Assembly: GCF_000471905.2 (NCBI RefSeq)
Contig: NW_006499810.1
Coordinates: forward strand, 2,563,622-2,627,621
Length of the DNA stretch: 64,000 nucleotides
Direction: 5' to 3'
Source: Amborella trichopoda
Lineage: Eukaryota; Streptophyta; Magnoliopsida; Amborellales; Amborellaceae
Under the pieces are notes generated by a model. That model was given only the letters and a program-made list of their open reading frames with translations. It did no database searches and was not told the DNA's origin. How positions within the stretch are numbered: the first letter of the stretch is position 1; each line of letters starts with the position of its first letter. A program made the position numbers and the translations under genes. Below, piece by piece: positions 31,241 to 43,833 of the stretch.

Positions 31241-34200
31241 ATTACATTACATTACACCCAAAAAGTATTACAATAGAGTTCAAGGCTCCAGGGCCCAGAG
31301 TTACACAGTTCAAAGAAAGCAGTGCAAATAGGGCGTAGAGCCCAGCTACTTACAAGATTTAAAAAATCGTCTCTGAATGACCGCTTTGATCTTTAGCTGC
31401 AACCCGCACTTCTAACTCTGAATGTATCACTTTCAGTCTATAAGGAGGAAAAAATAATGGAATGAGCTTTGGAGCTTAGTAAGAATATTTGGTGTTATAC
31501 TTTGGTAACATGTCTACCCATATGACATAAAAAAATTACTAGATCATAATCAGTGGTAGTGCAGTAGTCACATATATTAGTCATCAAATCAGTACATCAA
31601 TTATATACAGGATATCTAAGCAACAGTGCATCAATTATAGAATTTGTCATGCAGTCATTACAATTACAGGAAATCATAGTCACAATTCATTTGTTACACA
31701 CTCACTCCCTAGTTCACCTACTTCTGCTAGTAGAAGTCCTATCCATCTGACCAAGCCAAACTCGTTGCTTAGGAATTCTACCATCCCATAGGAGGGAGGG
31801 TAATGACAGGTGGGGTAATCCTCTTTATAATACCCTCAACTCACATACACAGTCCTCAGCGCACATTCGGGGTTCGACAAGCATTTACCTTGCAAGGCAT
31901 CAATCAATCACATATCTCATCTCATGAATCACAGGGAGCCACCCTCGTTTCTCCCCTAACTCATTCCTGTCATTGTGCAGGTTAGGGAACATGCCGGCAT
32001 TACTGTCTCTATGCATCAGTCTCCACTACTGATAGGTGACCCATCGCGTAGTGACTAGTATCCATAAACAATGACCATTCTCACATTGAAATAATAAAGC
32101 AGTGTTCACTGCCAATGGGTGTCCCATTGTGTGGTGGTCATCATTAGGGCCTCATCTCTTGCTCGAGCATTCTATTCATTCATACCAATTCAACGCTTTG
32201 TAACAGATAAAACACATTCTCATCATACATGAAACATTCATTACATGAATCGTAGCATAACATTTACTCATGGATATCATGAATTGCATTTTGGCACTTA
32301 TCGTGAAACTTTCATCATGAAATAATCACATCATTATGGCCTTATCACTTTTCACATAGTACATTGTTGTTGAGCACCATTCACATAAATTTGTGGCATA
32401 TGCATGGCAATTATCATATGGCATTCATACTTGTCACTTATCAAGGCAATTGTAACGCTTCAATTAATAGCTAGATGAGAAAATTTCAATGTTTCACTTA
32501 AAACAGAAATCGAACCTCATTAGTCTGGTCGAAAATTTAGTTCTAAACAAACAATAGTAGCTGAAAAATAGTGGGCAGTGACACACTCACACATTTTGGG
32601 GTATAACTCAAAATTTATATGAAAATTTGAAAATCTCAAAACATGCAAATTCGAGCCCATTCATAGACCCTTCCAACCGGGTAATTTAAGGGTATTTGGA
32701 AGCCATTTGCTAGGGAAAATACATGGCCCAAAACAAGTCATAGTTGTTAGAATTTACGGCAATTATGAACAGCCACATGCCTCAACATTTTAGTTCACAT
32801 CTCTCAATCTATACAACATTTCAATATGCCATATAAAGCAAACTTGAAGTGAGCACGTATATCGTCACGGTTGCTGAAAATGTTTCCTTCCCAAAAGTAT
32901 TAACATGTTACTACCATGATACATACCATTTACAAGTCAAATTCGCATGTTTGGCGAGAAGATTTCCTTTATAATTTTTTCCAAGTTCATTGGCAATAGA
33001 TAAATGCATTTTAACCTTCATTTTCCTATTCTTTGTATCCCATTACTCCATGGAAATAACAACCCATAACATTAAATCTACTTACCTAAAGGTCATGGTG
33101 CCCCCTAAAGTTCCTTGCATAGGTCGCCCTTTGCTCCCCCACAGCAGCCTCACTCTTAGGCCTTCACGTGTAGGTCATTCCTTGCTCCATTCGGCTGCCT
33201 CTCAACGGTAGCAGCACAAGACTCTCTAGAAAGAGAAATTTTGAGGGAAAGAGAAAGAAACGACGCTGAGGGTGAGGAGGGGCACGATTTGTTGGCGCGT
33301 GCGTAGGTGAGGCCAACTGTGGCTGACGTCGCGGGGTGGTTGAGAAAAGAGTTGTGGCTGACATCACTCGGGCGACGCTGACAAGTATGGCGTGGCGCTG
33401 ATAGGTATGGCACGACACTGACAGGTACGGCACGGTGCTGACATGTACGGCGCGGTGCTGACATCACTGACAGCTACACGCTTGATCAACAACGAATGGT
33501 GTTACACTAGGAGGCGACATTCTTGGTGGCAACACACTTGCAGCACTGCTCCAAACGGCAACACACGCTCATGGCGATGCTCCAAACGGAAACACACTTG
33601 CGGCGATGCTCTAGACAGCTACATACGCTTACGGCGATGCTCCAGAGGGTGACTCTCACTTGCGGGGATGCTTCAGAAGGCAATACTCTTTCCCCAATGC
33701 TTCAGACGGCGACATATGCTGGCGGCGATGCTCTAGACAGCAATGCCCCAAGTTGAGGCGCAGCGCTACTTCAACCGACGATGCTTCAATGTTCTATTTC
33801 TCTCCTCATTAACGGCATTAGCCCTCCTCATGTGTCCGGCATTACACTTCCTTCTGCCGATGGCAGTGTGTAGACGGCAATACTCGATTCCATGCATGAT
33901 GTCACTACGTCCCATGCACGGTGTTGCTTCTCTTCACGCTCGGCATTACATCTCCCGCCTTTCATGCGCAGGGTTAGCCTAGGCGACGTTACTCCAAACG
34001 GAGATGCTAAGGCTTCTGCATTCTCTCTCAAATTCTCAGACAGAGCTAACTCACATCAGGCATGGCGTTACGCCTTATGCTTGCAGCAATGCCTCCATTC
34101 ACATGCGGCGTTAGTCTGGCCCATGCACAACATTGACCCTTATACCCGCGGCAATACCCTCATTTGCATGCGGTGTTTCCTCCATGTTACATGGACGACA

Positions 34201-34329
34201 CTAGGCCAAATCACATGGACGGCGCTATCCTTCACCCTTAGCTCCGAGAGTGCGCTCCCGTCTCTTTCGACTTCCTTCTCTCTATTGCTGCAAGTGATCA
34301 GGCTCAGTTGAATTGTGGTCCTTAGATCA
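31240..34329 (-). mobile_element. Tekay/Del-like chromovirus 3' LTR
   Basis: On the minus strand it starts TGATCTAAGGACCACAATTC at 34329, directly after a polypurine tract. The far end is placed near 31240, where the minus strand reads TTTTTGGGTGTAATG, like the GGGTGTTACA ends of this group; that edge is uncertain. It holds its own GC-rich minisatellite (33365-33760). AT-rich, non-coding 31400-33100. Confidence 0.6.
33365..33760. repeat. GC-rich minisatellite in chromovirus LTR (GGCGATGCTCCAGAC)
   Basis: Two linked arrays: (GGTA(C/T)GGC(A/G)CG(A/G)(C/T)(A/G)CTGACA, ~22 bp, 33365-33470) and (ACACTTGCGGCGATGCTCCA, ~33-38 bp, 33530-33750). The GGCGATGC word is also the core of arrays in the unrelated Tat LTRs (11255, 49825, 50465). 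Confidence 0.75.
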
Positions 34330-34344
34330 TCCCCCCCTTAAAAA
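34330..34344 (-). other. Chromovirus polypurine tract
   Basis: Minus strand reads TTTTTAAGGGGGGGA immediately before the LTR start. This is the plus-strand primer site expected at this position. Confidence 0.7.
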
Positions 34345-36047
34345 GGATTTTTCCCCCAAAATCATTAATCAAAGAGGTGGGGGTATTTTTGCCTAATTTC
34401 ATCATCTGTTCCTATGGCCATTGCACTCGTACCAGGGTAATTTCTTTATTGCGCAAAAATTGCGCTCTTCGGTGCAATATCATAATTGGTCGTTCAACGT
34501 AGGTTAGGTGTTCGCTGAGTGGGATTGGCTTGTATTCCAAAACATGGGATGGGTCAGGTCGATACTTCCTTAGCAAGGATACATGGAAGACATTATGGAT
34601 ATTAACCAAATCATATGGCAGGGCAAGTCAGTATTCCACACCCCCAATTCTTTCCAAAATTTCAAAAGGCCCAATGAACCATGGGCTTAATTTCGCTATT
34701 TTACCAAATCTGGTAACGCCCTTGGTCGGTGATACCTTCAGGAAGAACCGGTCTTCTACCTCAAGCTCGAGGTCTCTCCTATGATTATTGACATAACTAT
34801 TTTGCCGACTGTGGGCTATCCTGAGTTATCTTCTCAGAAGTTATTTGGACTATTTCGTTCCCCAGTAATTTCCTCTCGCTTACCTCATCTCAGCAGATGG
34901 GCGATTTACACTTCCTCCCATATAGGGCCTCATACAGTGCCATCTAAATGTTTTCTTGGAAGCTATTGTTGTAGGCAAACTCTATCAGGGGAAGGTGGTC
35001 CTCCCAGCTTTCTTTAAAATTAATGACACACACCCTTAGCATATCTTCCAGTGTTTGAATGGTTCTTTTTTATTGGCCATCTGTCTGGGGATGAAAGGTG
35101 GTGCTGAAGGTAAGTTCAGTCCCCAAAGCTGATTGTAAGCTTGACCAAAATCTAAAAGTGAACCTGGGGTCCCTGTCTGACACAATGCATATAGGAATCC
35201 CATGAAGTCTCACAATTTCTCTGATGTATAGCTGGGCCAACTTGTCCAACGTATAGGTCGTGCGAACTGGTAAGAAGTGAGCAGCCTTAGTTAGTCAGTC
35301 CATTATGACCCTGATACCATCATGTCCTGCACTTGACCTTGATAACCCAGAGACAAAGACCATTGCAGTGTGTTCCCATTTCCATTCTGATATGAGCAGG
35401 GGTTGTAATAGTCTAGCAGGTTTCTAATGTTTTCCCTTCACTTGTTAGCACGTTAGACATTTAGCCACAAACTACACCACATCTCGCTTCATGTTGTTCC
35501 ACCAGAAGGATCTTTTCAGATCCTGATACATCTCTGTACCCCCAGGGTGTATCGTGTAGTGGGAGTGGTGTGCTTCTTCTAAAATGGCTCTTTTCACACT
35601 TTCGTCATTGGGAACACATATTCGACCCCTAAACCGTAGCAATTCATCACTGCCTATGGAGAAATCCTCTTTTCCCTCCATCTTCAATTCTTCGAGGATT
35701 TTCAACAGTTGGGGATCTTCTCTCTGAGCGGCTCAGACTTGTTGAAAGAGTTGGGGCTCCACCCTTAAATATGACAATACTTCACTCTCTTCACCAAGGG
35801 GTTGAGATGGATGCCACTCCACTACATCCTCCAATAACTTCATTTTTTGCACTATCAATTGTGCCATGGAGACCAAGGTTTTCCAACTTAAGGCGTCGAC
35901 CACTATAGTGGTCTTGCCTAGATGGTATTCGATTGTGCAGTCATAACCGTTCAGTAGGTCCATCCATCTCCTTTGCCTCATATTTAACTCTTTTTAGAAA
36001 AACAAGTACTTGAGGCTCTTATGGTCTGTGAACACCATGAAGGTAGT
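34345..36047 (-). pseudogene. Chromovirus pol 3' part: RNase H end, integrase, chromodomain remnant
   Basis: In minus order: VFTDHKSLKYLF and NMRQRRWMDLLNGYDC (RNase H), RGRICVPNDESVKRAILEEA, HHSHYTIHPGGTEMYQDLKR (zinc finger), WKWEHTAMVFVSGL, LHGIPICIVSDRDPRFT, [21 protein letters not shown], and NVFHVSLLRKYRPDPSHVL. This is text of the Tekay/Del clade. First catalytic Asp is Val (35358-35360), second (SDRDP) is kept, and Glu is replaced by Lys after a stop (35067-35072). In the C-terminal chromodomain, the middle (xxATWE part) is missing between VRVQW and DDEIRQKYP. The gene is cut at 36047 by a Tat LTR. Confidence 0.9.
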
Positions 36048-39000
36048 TGGTTAGGTGCCTCGATCTTGCCTCCCCGGATCAAGGTGGTCGGGTGATAAAT
36101 GTCTTGGGTTCAGAAGACCCGGGACCTGAGATCGCTCTCTTAGGAACCTTGTTCAAGAACAAGGGCCGGTATCCAACTAGTGAGAGAGGAATTTTGGACG
36201 TGAGGTGGGGACCAACTTCACCTGGGTTCGTGACTTACTAGGGCCGACTCGCACGGGATCCCTCTTAGATCACGATGGAAAGCCCCCCAACTACTTTAGC
36301 TAGTTCATAATCGCCTCCCTTGACCTGTAATCTCCTTATTTTCTGGACAACACTACTATGGTTAATTTTGCAAGAAAACTGGACCGAAAGGTCTACCCTT
36401 GTCTTAGGGCAACGCACATTCGCATGGCTAAGGATGTCAGAAGTTTGGGTGATGAAGTGGAAGGTTTGCACGAGAGGAGAAAAGAAGAGGGTACTCGATG
36501 AGGGGACGAGGCTAGCATGATAACTGAGCCAGTGTAATGACCGACTCGAAGTGGTAGCAAGACGGGCATGGTATTTTGACTGCTGCGACCGTAGTACTAC
36601 TCGAAACTAAATTCGACATGACTGTCCTAATCTGGTGTGGCAGCAAGACTGGTATGGTACTCAAGACCAGCATGACGACAATACTGCTCGACAGCCAGAT
36701 CGCTATGATAACACTAGACTGAGTCCACCCTTGGTCAAGTGAGAATAGAATGAAGAAAATGTACGAGACGGTGAAGAGATGGGGTCCCGACGGTGCTAAG
36801 CATCACCACCCATAACCATGGAGTAGTAGTATCATGGCCCTTGGACGGCGTTAGGCACTATTTCTCATGGCTAGAAGGCAAGCGGTGAACCATGGGTGGC
36901 GCTAGGCATCGCTATTGGGCAACACGAGAAGGCAACACATCCCTACGTGGGCAGCGATAGCCTCTTGTGAAGCGCGTGGCGAGAGCCATTTGTCAGGCGC
37001 GTAGCGATAGTTCTTGCCAAGGTACACAACAATAGGCGTGGGATGAAAGAAGAGGCTGCGCATGGTGATTAGCACCGACCGCATGAAGAAAGCTTACGGA
37101 CGGTGATAGGCACCGAGCATGCGAAGGAAGCTCATGGACGGTGATAGGCACCAAGCGCACGAAGGAAGATCACGGATGGCGATAGGCACCGAGCACGCGA
37201 AGGAAGCTCGTGGATGGCGATAGTCACCGAGCACACGAAGGAAGCTCCACGGACAGTGATAAGCACCGAACACTTGAAGGAAGCTCACAGGCAACAATAG
37301 GCACCAAACGCATGAAGGAAGCTCACGGAGGGCCATAGGTGTTACCACGACCTCTCGGGGGTGACGATAAGCATCGCTGTCTGCGATAGGTGCACAACAG
37401 GGGGATGCCCCTGCAGGCAGAAATAAGTTTCATCGTCTGCATTCTTCACTGAGGCATTGAGGATACATCTACGGATGGCGATGAGCAACTTCGTCTGCAA
37501 GCCTCATTGAGCGATAGGGATGAACTAACAGAAGGTGGAAAGGAGCACGCGCATGGAGCTGCCATCACCATGCGCGACCTGTGAAACCACAAGAAGGGGA
37601 AAAAAGAAGAGAATGTGGCATGCACAACACTGCCATTACCATGCATGGCCTTTGAGGGAGGCTCAGATGAAGAAGGAGAAGACTAAAGAAAAGAAGAGAG
37701 ACAAGATTTACCTTAAGCCTAGGGCTACCGATCCAAAAGTTTCTCTCTACTTACTTTCTCTCTCTAAATGTGACCTGACAATGAGAAGGAAAGGGAATTC
37801 TATTAAATAAAAATTCTCTTTGCTGAAGGGTTTCCTGCCTTTGCCTACAATGATAGTATGTGGTATATATAGAATTATGCCCAAACTTGGGTGGATTGAT
37901 CAAAATTAAACCTAATTGCTGGAAATTAAGATTTAACAAAATTAAAAGAAATTAGAAAATAGGGTGCAAAATGAAAGATTTGCCCCCTTCCTAACAAGTA
38001 ATAGAACTCCAAGACAGTCCTTGTGTTGCCCTAGAACGTGCATGATTTTTCAACGATGATCCAGGATTGTTCTGATGCGCATTTGATAGAAAGATGTTGT
38101 TTTCTTGTAGAGCTCGGCCTGGCGATCGATTTGATACCAACTTCGAGCTATGGATCGTGTTTTTAGGGCACGATCATGTGACTTGAAATTTGAATGAATC
38201 TTAAAACTTTGGATCGATTGTGTGTTCTTTCCTTGATGTTTTCCTAAGATTTCTTCACTGGATCACACTGAGTATGCCATCACAATCGTGGGGAAACAAA
38301 TACAGCTCGATTCTGTGCTTGGATGAAGATTTTGTAACTTTGGAGTTTTGGTCGGAATCTGGAATTCCAACGATGGAATTTGTAGTCACTTTGTCGGCTT
38401 TGTAAGAGAAATCCGACCGTTCATCATGCACAGGGTTTGGACTAGAGATAGCCCTAGACCTTACGCACGTGAAAGAATTGGTTTCACGTCGATCGAGATC
38501 ATGAACGACGTGAATTGACTGCTCTATCGAGGCATGATGCTGTTAATTTTTCTGCACTTTCTTCATGGATCAACAACTTCTCTCTAGCTTTTCTTTGTAC
38601 TTGGGCATCCTCGTGGGGCATGCCACATATCGAAACCCTCTCCTCAACGAGACGAACACACTTCATCAAGTTTGAGCAAGATCCAATCTTGTACGAGGGA
38701 GACATAAGCATCATAAATCACTATTCGTGACTGTCCCTTTAATGGAGTTGATTTGTAGGGTGGCCGCACGGTAATAGCGTGCGGCTCCTCCTGTTTCACC
38801 CTTTTTCCTATAACGTCTTCTTGAAATGTCCCTTCAAGCTGAAATTTGAACCTTAGGGGTTTTCAACCGTGATGAATCTAATGGTGATAGTCCCTACAGA
38901 AAATTGAGACACTGAAAATATAGCTCTAGTTATAGGATCCATTTCAGGGTACTAGAGGTCGATTCTGTCGAAACTGTTTCTCAGTTTGCATTGCCTTAGA

Positions 39001-39155
39001 CATGCCGGAATGCGATAAAACTTGGCAGGAGAATTTTGAGAGTCCTTATGATGATCTTTATCAGTTATGGGGTTATTTTGAGACTATCAAAATTTCCACT
39101 GTTTGTTAGGCTTTATTGACAGGGGACCCATGATGATGAAAAATGTCTTCCAACA
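36048..39155 (-). mobile_element. Subfamily A LTR (3' LTR of Y, 3108 bp)
   Basis: Both termini are intact on the minus strand: TGTTGGAAGACATTTTTCATC at 39155 and CACCTAACCA at 36048. Aligns with T1's 5' LTR along its whole length, including the TATA region (about 37860) and a minisatellite (36905-37345). Its 36048 end abuts chromovirus pol exactly, as expected for an insertion. Confidence 0.88.
36905..37345 (-). repeat. LTR minisatellite, ~32-36-bp GAAGGAAGCTCACGGA.GGCGATAGGCACCGAGC
   Basis: About nine units on the plus strand of form GGCGATAGGCACCGAGCAC plus GCGAAGGAAGCTC. Same location within the LTR as the T1 array but a different unit. Confidence 0.8.
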
Positions 39156-40701
39156 TCATGCCTCACTGAATGTTGTGCTTCGAGAGAAGGGAGAAATATA
39201 AAGATTCGAGAATTTTCCTTTGGCTAGCCACAAGACTACGTGAACGTCGAGAAGATCCATGCAATGTTGTGACTAGGATGCTCAGACGTCTGGATGCAAT
39301 GTACGGGCCCATCCGTGGAGACATTAGGGGAGAAGAAAATTTTGAGAGATCCTGTCGAAGTCCCACCCTCTAGGGACTATCTACGATTCTGACAGCTTGA
39401 TGAGTTTGTAGAGACCTCATTGGTTAGAATCAAGCCTATTTGGAGGCCAAGTGCTATGAACCTTTGGTTGGAATTGTTTGTTGCTACACCAAGTTTCCTT
39501 TTGATAATCAGGGTATCTCTGTAGGTCCCATCCAGTGGGGTCCAGTCGGGAGTTTCTGACATATCCCAAAAATCTGAGGTTGTTAGATAGGGGGATTTAG
39601 GTGAGCCGGCCTCGTGGGCCTCATCTTGCCAAGTCTAGTCAGGGGCTTTTTAATAGCCTGTCTAAAAATTTAGGACTGTCGGCTAAGGAAGGTTTTTGGT
39701 GACGTGACCTCATGGAGAGGAATAACCCTGAAGTCTTTGGCAAGTTAGGCCCTGGCTTTGTCAGTTTCTTGCCTTCGTGATGGTCGTTAGCATTTTGGAG
39801 GGATCTTTCGGTCGTTGTCCTCACCCTCAAGGACTCTTGTTATTTTTGGAGGTGAAGTGTGGGAGATCTTATGAGGCTCTCACTCCCGGATGAGCCATTT
39901 TGTGTTTGTGATTGGATTGGATGCTAACAGTTGAGGATTTTGTGTAGACCTCGCCAGCCAGAATTATGATTGTTTTGGCAATTGTGTATCGATTGAGGTT
40001 ATGGTGTTGCGTCAACCTGCTTTGTTGGTCCAAGCGCCCTACTGCAGGTTTTCACTTGAACAGGGGAAGTGGCACCGTAAAGACGGTTTTCACCAACTCC
40101 CTTGATTTTCGGGCTCTTTTACCCATGACCTTGTGGCCATGTCCACCCTTTTCATCCATTTTTATTCACGGTGCTCTTTGGGGTTTTCATCGTGCCTGGG
40201 TTTTTGTTTTCACAAAACTCTTTTACTCATGGTTTCGTGACCATGCCCGTCTGTCATTTTTACTCATGGCATTCCCTTGTTCAGGTGTACACCACACCCG
40301 TTTTTTGTTGTGAAGGCGTGTTTAAGGTCATGCCTTTGAGACCTATGCGAAGCCTTTTAACGTCATGCGGCCAAGACATGCACTATAGTTTAGGGTCATA
40401 TAGCTGGACCAGAGTGATGAAGAATGGCAGTTTGTGGAGGCCATAGAAAATGGTGATAGTCTTGACTGACTTTGGGGAGATGGCATGAGACTACCTTTGG
40501 AAGATGGAAGGTGTATGAATGGTGGATGAAAAATGATGACCCACTAGCTGATGACGAGTATGGATGGTAAGATGGTTCGCCATTTTGTGAGCATGGGTGT
40601 GACTCACTGAGGCTGGCTCAAGATGGAACTCTTAAGTAAGACCTTTGAGTATCAGCTCTTGAGATGCTTGTTTGGTATAGGAAGAGCGTTAGAAGAAGGA
40701 G
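39156..40701 (-). mobile_element. 3' region of Tat element Y
   Basis: Homologous along its length to X 43834-45300: shared GATGCTCAGAC, GATGCAATGTAC.GG..CATCCGTGGAGA, GAC GGTTTT.ACCAACT, CCTTTTCATCC and a short TTTAGGGTCATA array (40320-40430). No coding region of its own; small open frames here lie in repeat text. Its inner end at 40701 meets the truncated LTR of X. Confidence 0.75.
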
Positions 40702-41559
40702 CTGGTTCGTGACTCCGCTAACGTGGGCGCCCTCTTAGATCATGAAAAAAGCCTCCCACAAGAGTGCACCCTTCCGAATAGTCGTAAAATTGGTTCGGAA
40801 CCGCCTCCCTTGGCTTGCATTCTCCTATTTTTGCAATCACACACATATGGCAAATGTTACAAGACAGGTGGGTTAAGGGACTACACCTTGCCTTCAGGTG
40901 AACGTACACATGCGTGTACATTCAAAAGATGAGAAGAATGAGAGGAAGAAGAATGGGGTGAGAAGAATTTGATCGAGTGGGGAGACCGACACAGTGACCT
41001 AACTAGTAGGTAATTGACTTGTTGTGGTAGTAAAACAGGCTTGGTAGCTCAGACCGGCTCTACAAAGTTACTACTAGACGACTGTACCAATACCGACTAA
41101 CTAAACACAATGACTTGTCTATCGTGGCAATAAAGCGAGCACAGAAACTATGACTAGCAAAACAACATTACAGTAAAATGATAGGACTACCATTGAAGGC
41201 TAGTCTCAACCCTTGTTGATCAAACGAGAGAGTAAAAGAAACAAGAGAGATCAGAGCGAGAGAGATGAGACAGAAGGCGATAAGAAAAGAAGAAGATATG
41301 AATAGAAAGAAAAGAAGAAGATATGAATAGGAAGAAGAGGAAAGAAAAAGAAGAAAGAAGAGCAAGAGAGAGAATAAGTCAGAAAGAAAGAGGAGGAAGA
41401 AAGGATAGAGAAATACAGATGAGTAAGATAGAGAAGGAAGAGGAAGAGAGACACATACGACAATGAGATAGTGAGAAGGGAGAAACTCTGACCGCAATGG
41501 TCCTCCATCTGCTGGGACTAAAGAAGAGGGAAGGACAGACACAGGCAGTGCTAAGGCTT

Positions 41560-41960
41560 TGCCAGCTGGGCTAGGAGAAAGAGAGAGAAGAAAACTCAGG
41601 GGGCGCTAAGGTTTCGCCGTCTAGGACAAACGAAAGGAGAAAACTTAGGCGGCGCTAAGGCTTCACCATCTAAGACAGAAGAAAGGAGAAAACTCAGGCG
41701 GCGCTGAGGTTTCACCATTTGAGACAGAAGAAAGGAGAAAACTCAGGCGGCACTCAAGTTTCATCATCTAAGGCAAAAGGAAGGAGAAAACACAGGCGGC
41801 GCTAAGGTTTCATCGTTTGGGTTAGAAGAAGAAGAGAAAGGAGATACAGACGATGCTAAGGCTTCATCGGCTAAGTTAGTAGAGGACAAAAGAGATATAG
41901 GTGGCGTTGAGGCTTCACCGGCTGAGTCAAAAGAGAGAGAAGAGTGAGAGCACAAACAGT
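41560..41960 (-). repeat. ~57-bp LTR minisatellite with GGCGGCGCTAAGG core
   Basis: Seven imperfect units: GAAAGGAGAAAACTCAGGCG plus GCGCTAAGGTTTCACC. It corresponds on the opposite strand to the CGATGAAGCCTAACGTCGACT-type array at 49810-50500. Confidence 0.8.
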
Positions 41961-42129
41961 GATGGACTTCCATCGTCTAGGATAATAGAGAGAGAGAGGG
42001 GATTTTGATAGAGACCCGACCTGCAATTCTGGCTAAGACCAAACCCACTACTTGTGTCTCAAAAGGAAGAAGACATCACACCAGGTAAGAGGTACGCCAT
42101 GGATGGATGGAGGAAAGAAGGAAGAACAA

Positions 42130-42420
42130 AGACATGACAGACTAGAGGAGGAAGAGATAGAAAGAGATAAAGATGAAAGCAAAAAAGAGAAATGAAGAGA
42201 CGAGAGAGAAAAGAAGAGAGAGAGAGATAGAGATGAGAAAAGAGAAAAGAGAGAGATATAAATGAGAAAAGAGAAGAGAAAAAGAGAGATAGAGATGAAA
42301 AAATAGGAGAGAGAAAGAGATAGAGGTGAGAGGGAAAGAGAGATAGAGATGAGAAAAGAGGAGAGAGAAAATTACCTTATTGGAGGGTACCGACCTTTTT
42401 CTTCTCTGTCCTCTCTCTCT
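42130..42420 (-). repeat. GA-rich imperfect microsatellite (~30-bp units)
   Basis: GAGAGAGATAGAGATGAGAAA-like units, the complement of the CT-rich array at 49480-49800. Just upstream of the LTR leader, as in all long LTR copies. Confidence 0.75.
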
Positions 42421-43833
42421 CTCCAAGACACACACATGAACTCAAAGAAAGAATTAAGAGTTTATTGATCAATGCGTAAAATGAACCCGTCTTCTTTTAT
42501 AATTAGGCATTGCATGTTTATATGGAATTGGGCCCAAATATGGGTGGATACCTAAGGAGTATCTAAAATTGAAGGTAATTACAATTTAATTGAATTAAAA
42601 AATATTCTAAAAATGAGTGTAAAAGGGTTGTTTTGCCCCAGCCTAACAATATGTGGAATTCAAGAACAGTCCCTGCTGCTGTCCGAAAACTTGTGTGATC
42701 TTCCATGACTGATCCGAGGTTGCTCTGATGCCCGTTTGATCGAAAGATGATTTTTTTCTTGTAGATCTCGACATGGCAATTCATTTGATACCAACTTCGA
42801 GCCATGAATCATGTTTTAAGCCATGATCATGAGACTTGAATTTTTTATGAATGTTGAAAACTTTGGATGGATAGTGTGCTTATTTCTTGATGTTTTTCTT
42901 CAGCTTCTTCACGAAATAGCACTGAGCATGTATTCACGGTCACGTTGCAATAAACATAGCTCACATTTGTGTCCGGACGAAGATTTCGTCGTTTTGAGTT
43001 TTTGGCTGGAATCTTGAAATTCGACGGTCAAAATTTTACAGCAACTTCGACACCTCCATGTGTGAAATCCAACCGTTCGTCGTATGTGAGGTTCGAACTA
43101 GAGATAGACTCGGACCTTACGCATATAATGCAATTAGTTTCACGCTGATCGGGTATGCAAGCGTCGTGATTTGGCCGCCGAAGTGAGGTGTGCTACTGCT
43201 GTATTTTTTATAACTTTCTTTACGGATCAACAACTTCTCTCTAGTTTTTCTCCCTGCTCGAGCATTGATACCACCTATCGAAACACTCATCTCGATGAGA
43301 CGAACATGCTCACAAAATTTGACCACGATCTGACCTGGAACAAGTGAGATATAGGCCCCGAAAGTCACTGCTCGTGACTGTGAAAATAGCCACCTTTAAT
43401 GGTGTTTTGTTGTAGAGTGGCCACACGGGAATAGTGTGCGACCTATCCCTTTTCGATATTTTACCCATAACTTTATCTTGGAGTGCCTGATTAAGCCAAA
43501 ACTTGACCCATAGGGCTGTTTTACCAAGTCGGGGCCAATGGAGGTGGTCTGACAACTTTGTGATGCACCAAAAATATAGTTCTAGTGTTGGGGTCCATTT
43601 CAGGGTGCTAGAGGTAGATTTTTGCCGAAATATTTTCTTTGTGTTGACTACATTAGATATGTCTGATTGCCATGAAACTTGGCAAGTAGCCTTTTGAAGT
43701 GCTTATGAAGATCTGGACCAGTTTTGGGGTTATTCCGAGATAGTCAAAATTTCCACTTATGTTGAGGCTTTATTGACCTACTTCCTCTTTATTCCGCATC
43801 AAGGACCAAAGTGCTAAAAAATGTGTTCAAACA

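Larger units (their letters stand above)
40702..43833 (-). mobile_element. Subfamily A LTR, 3' end lost (3' LTR of X)
   Basis: Starts on the minus strand with TGTTTGAACACATTTTTTAG at 43833. Its last ~180 bp (through CCTAACCA) are gone; it ends at about 40702 in GTTCGTGACT. Contains a GA-rich tract (42130-42420 and 41220-41460) and a minisatellite (41560-41960). Confidence 0.85.

Noticed and set aside
41168..42435. Minus-strand frames rich in Ser, Phe and Leu (e.g. 41168-41542, 42142-42435) as membrane proteins
   Set aside because: Complement of GA-rich LTR tract.
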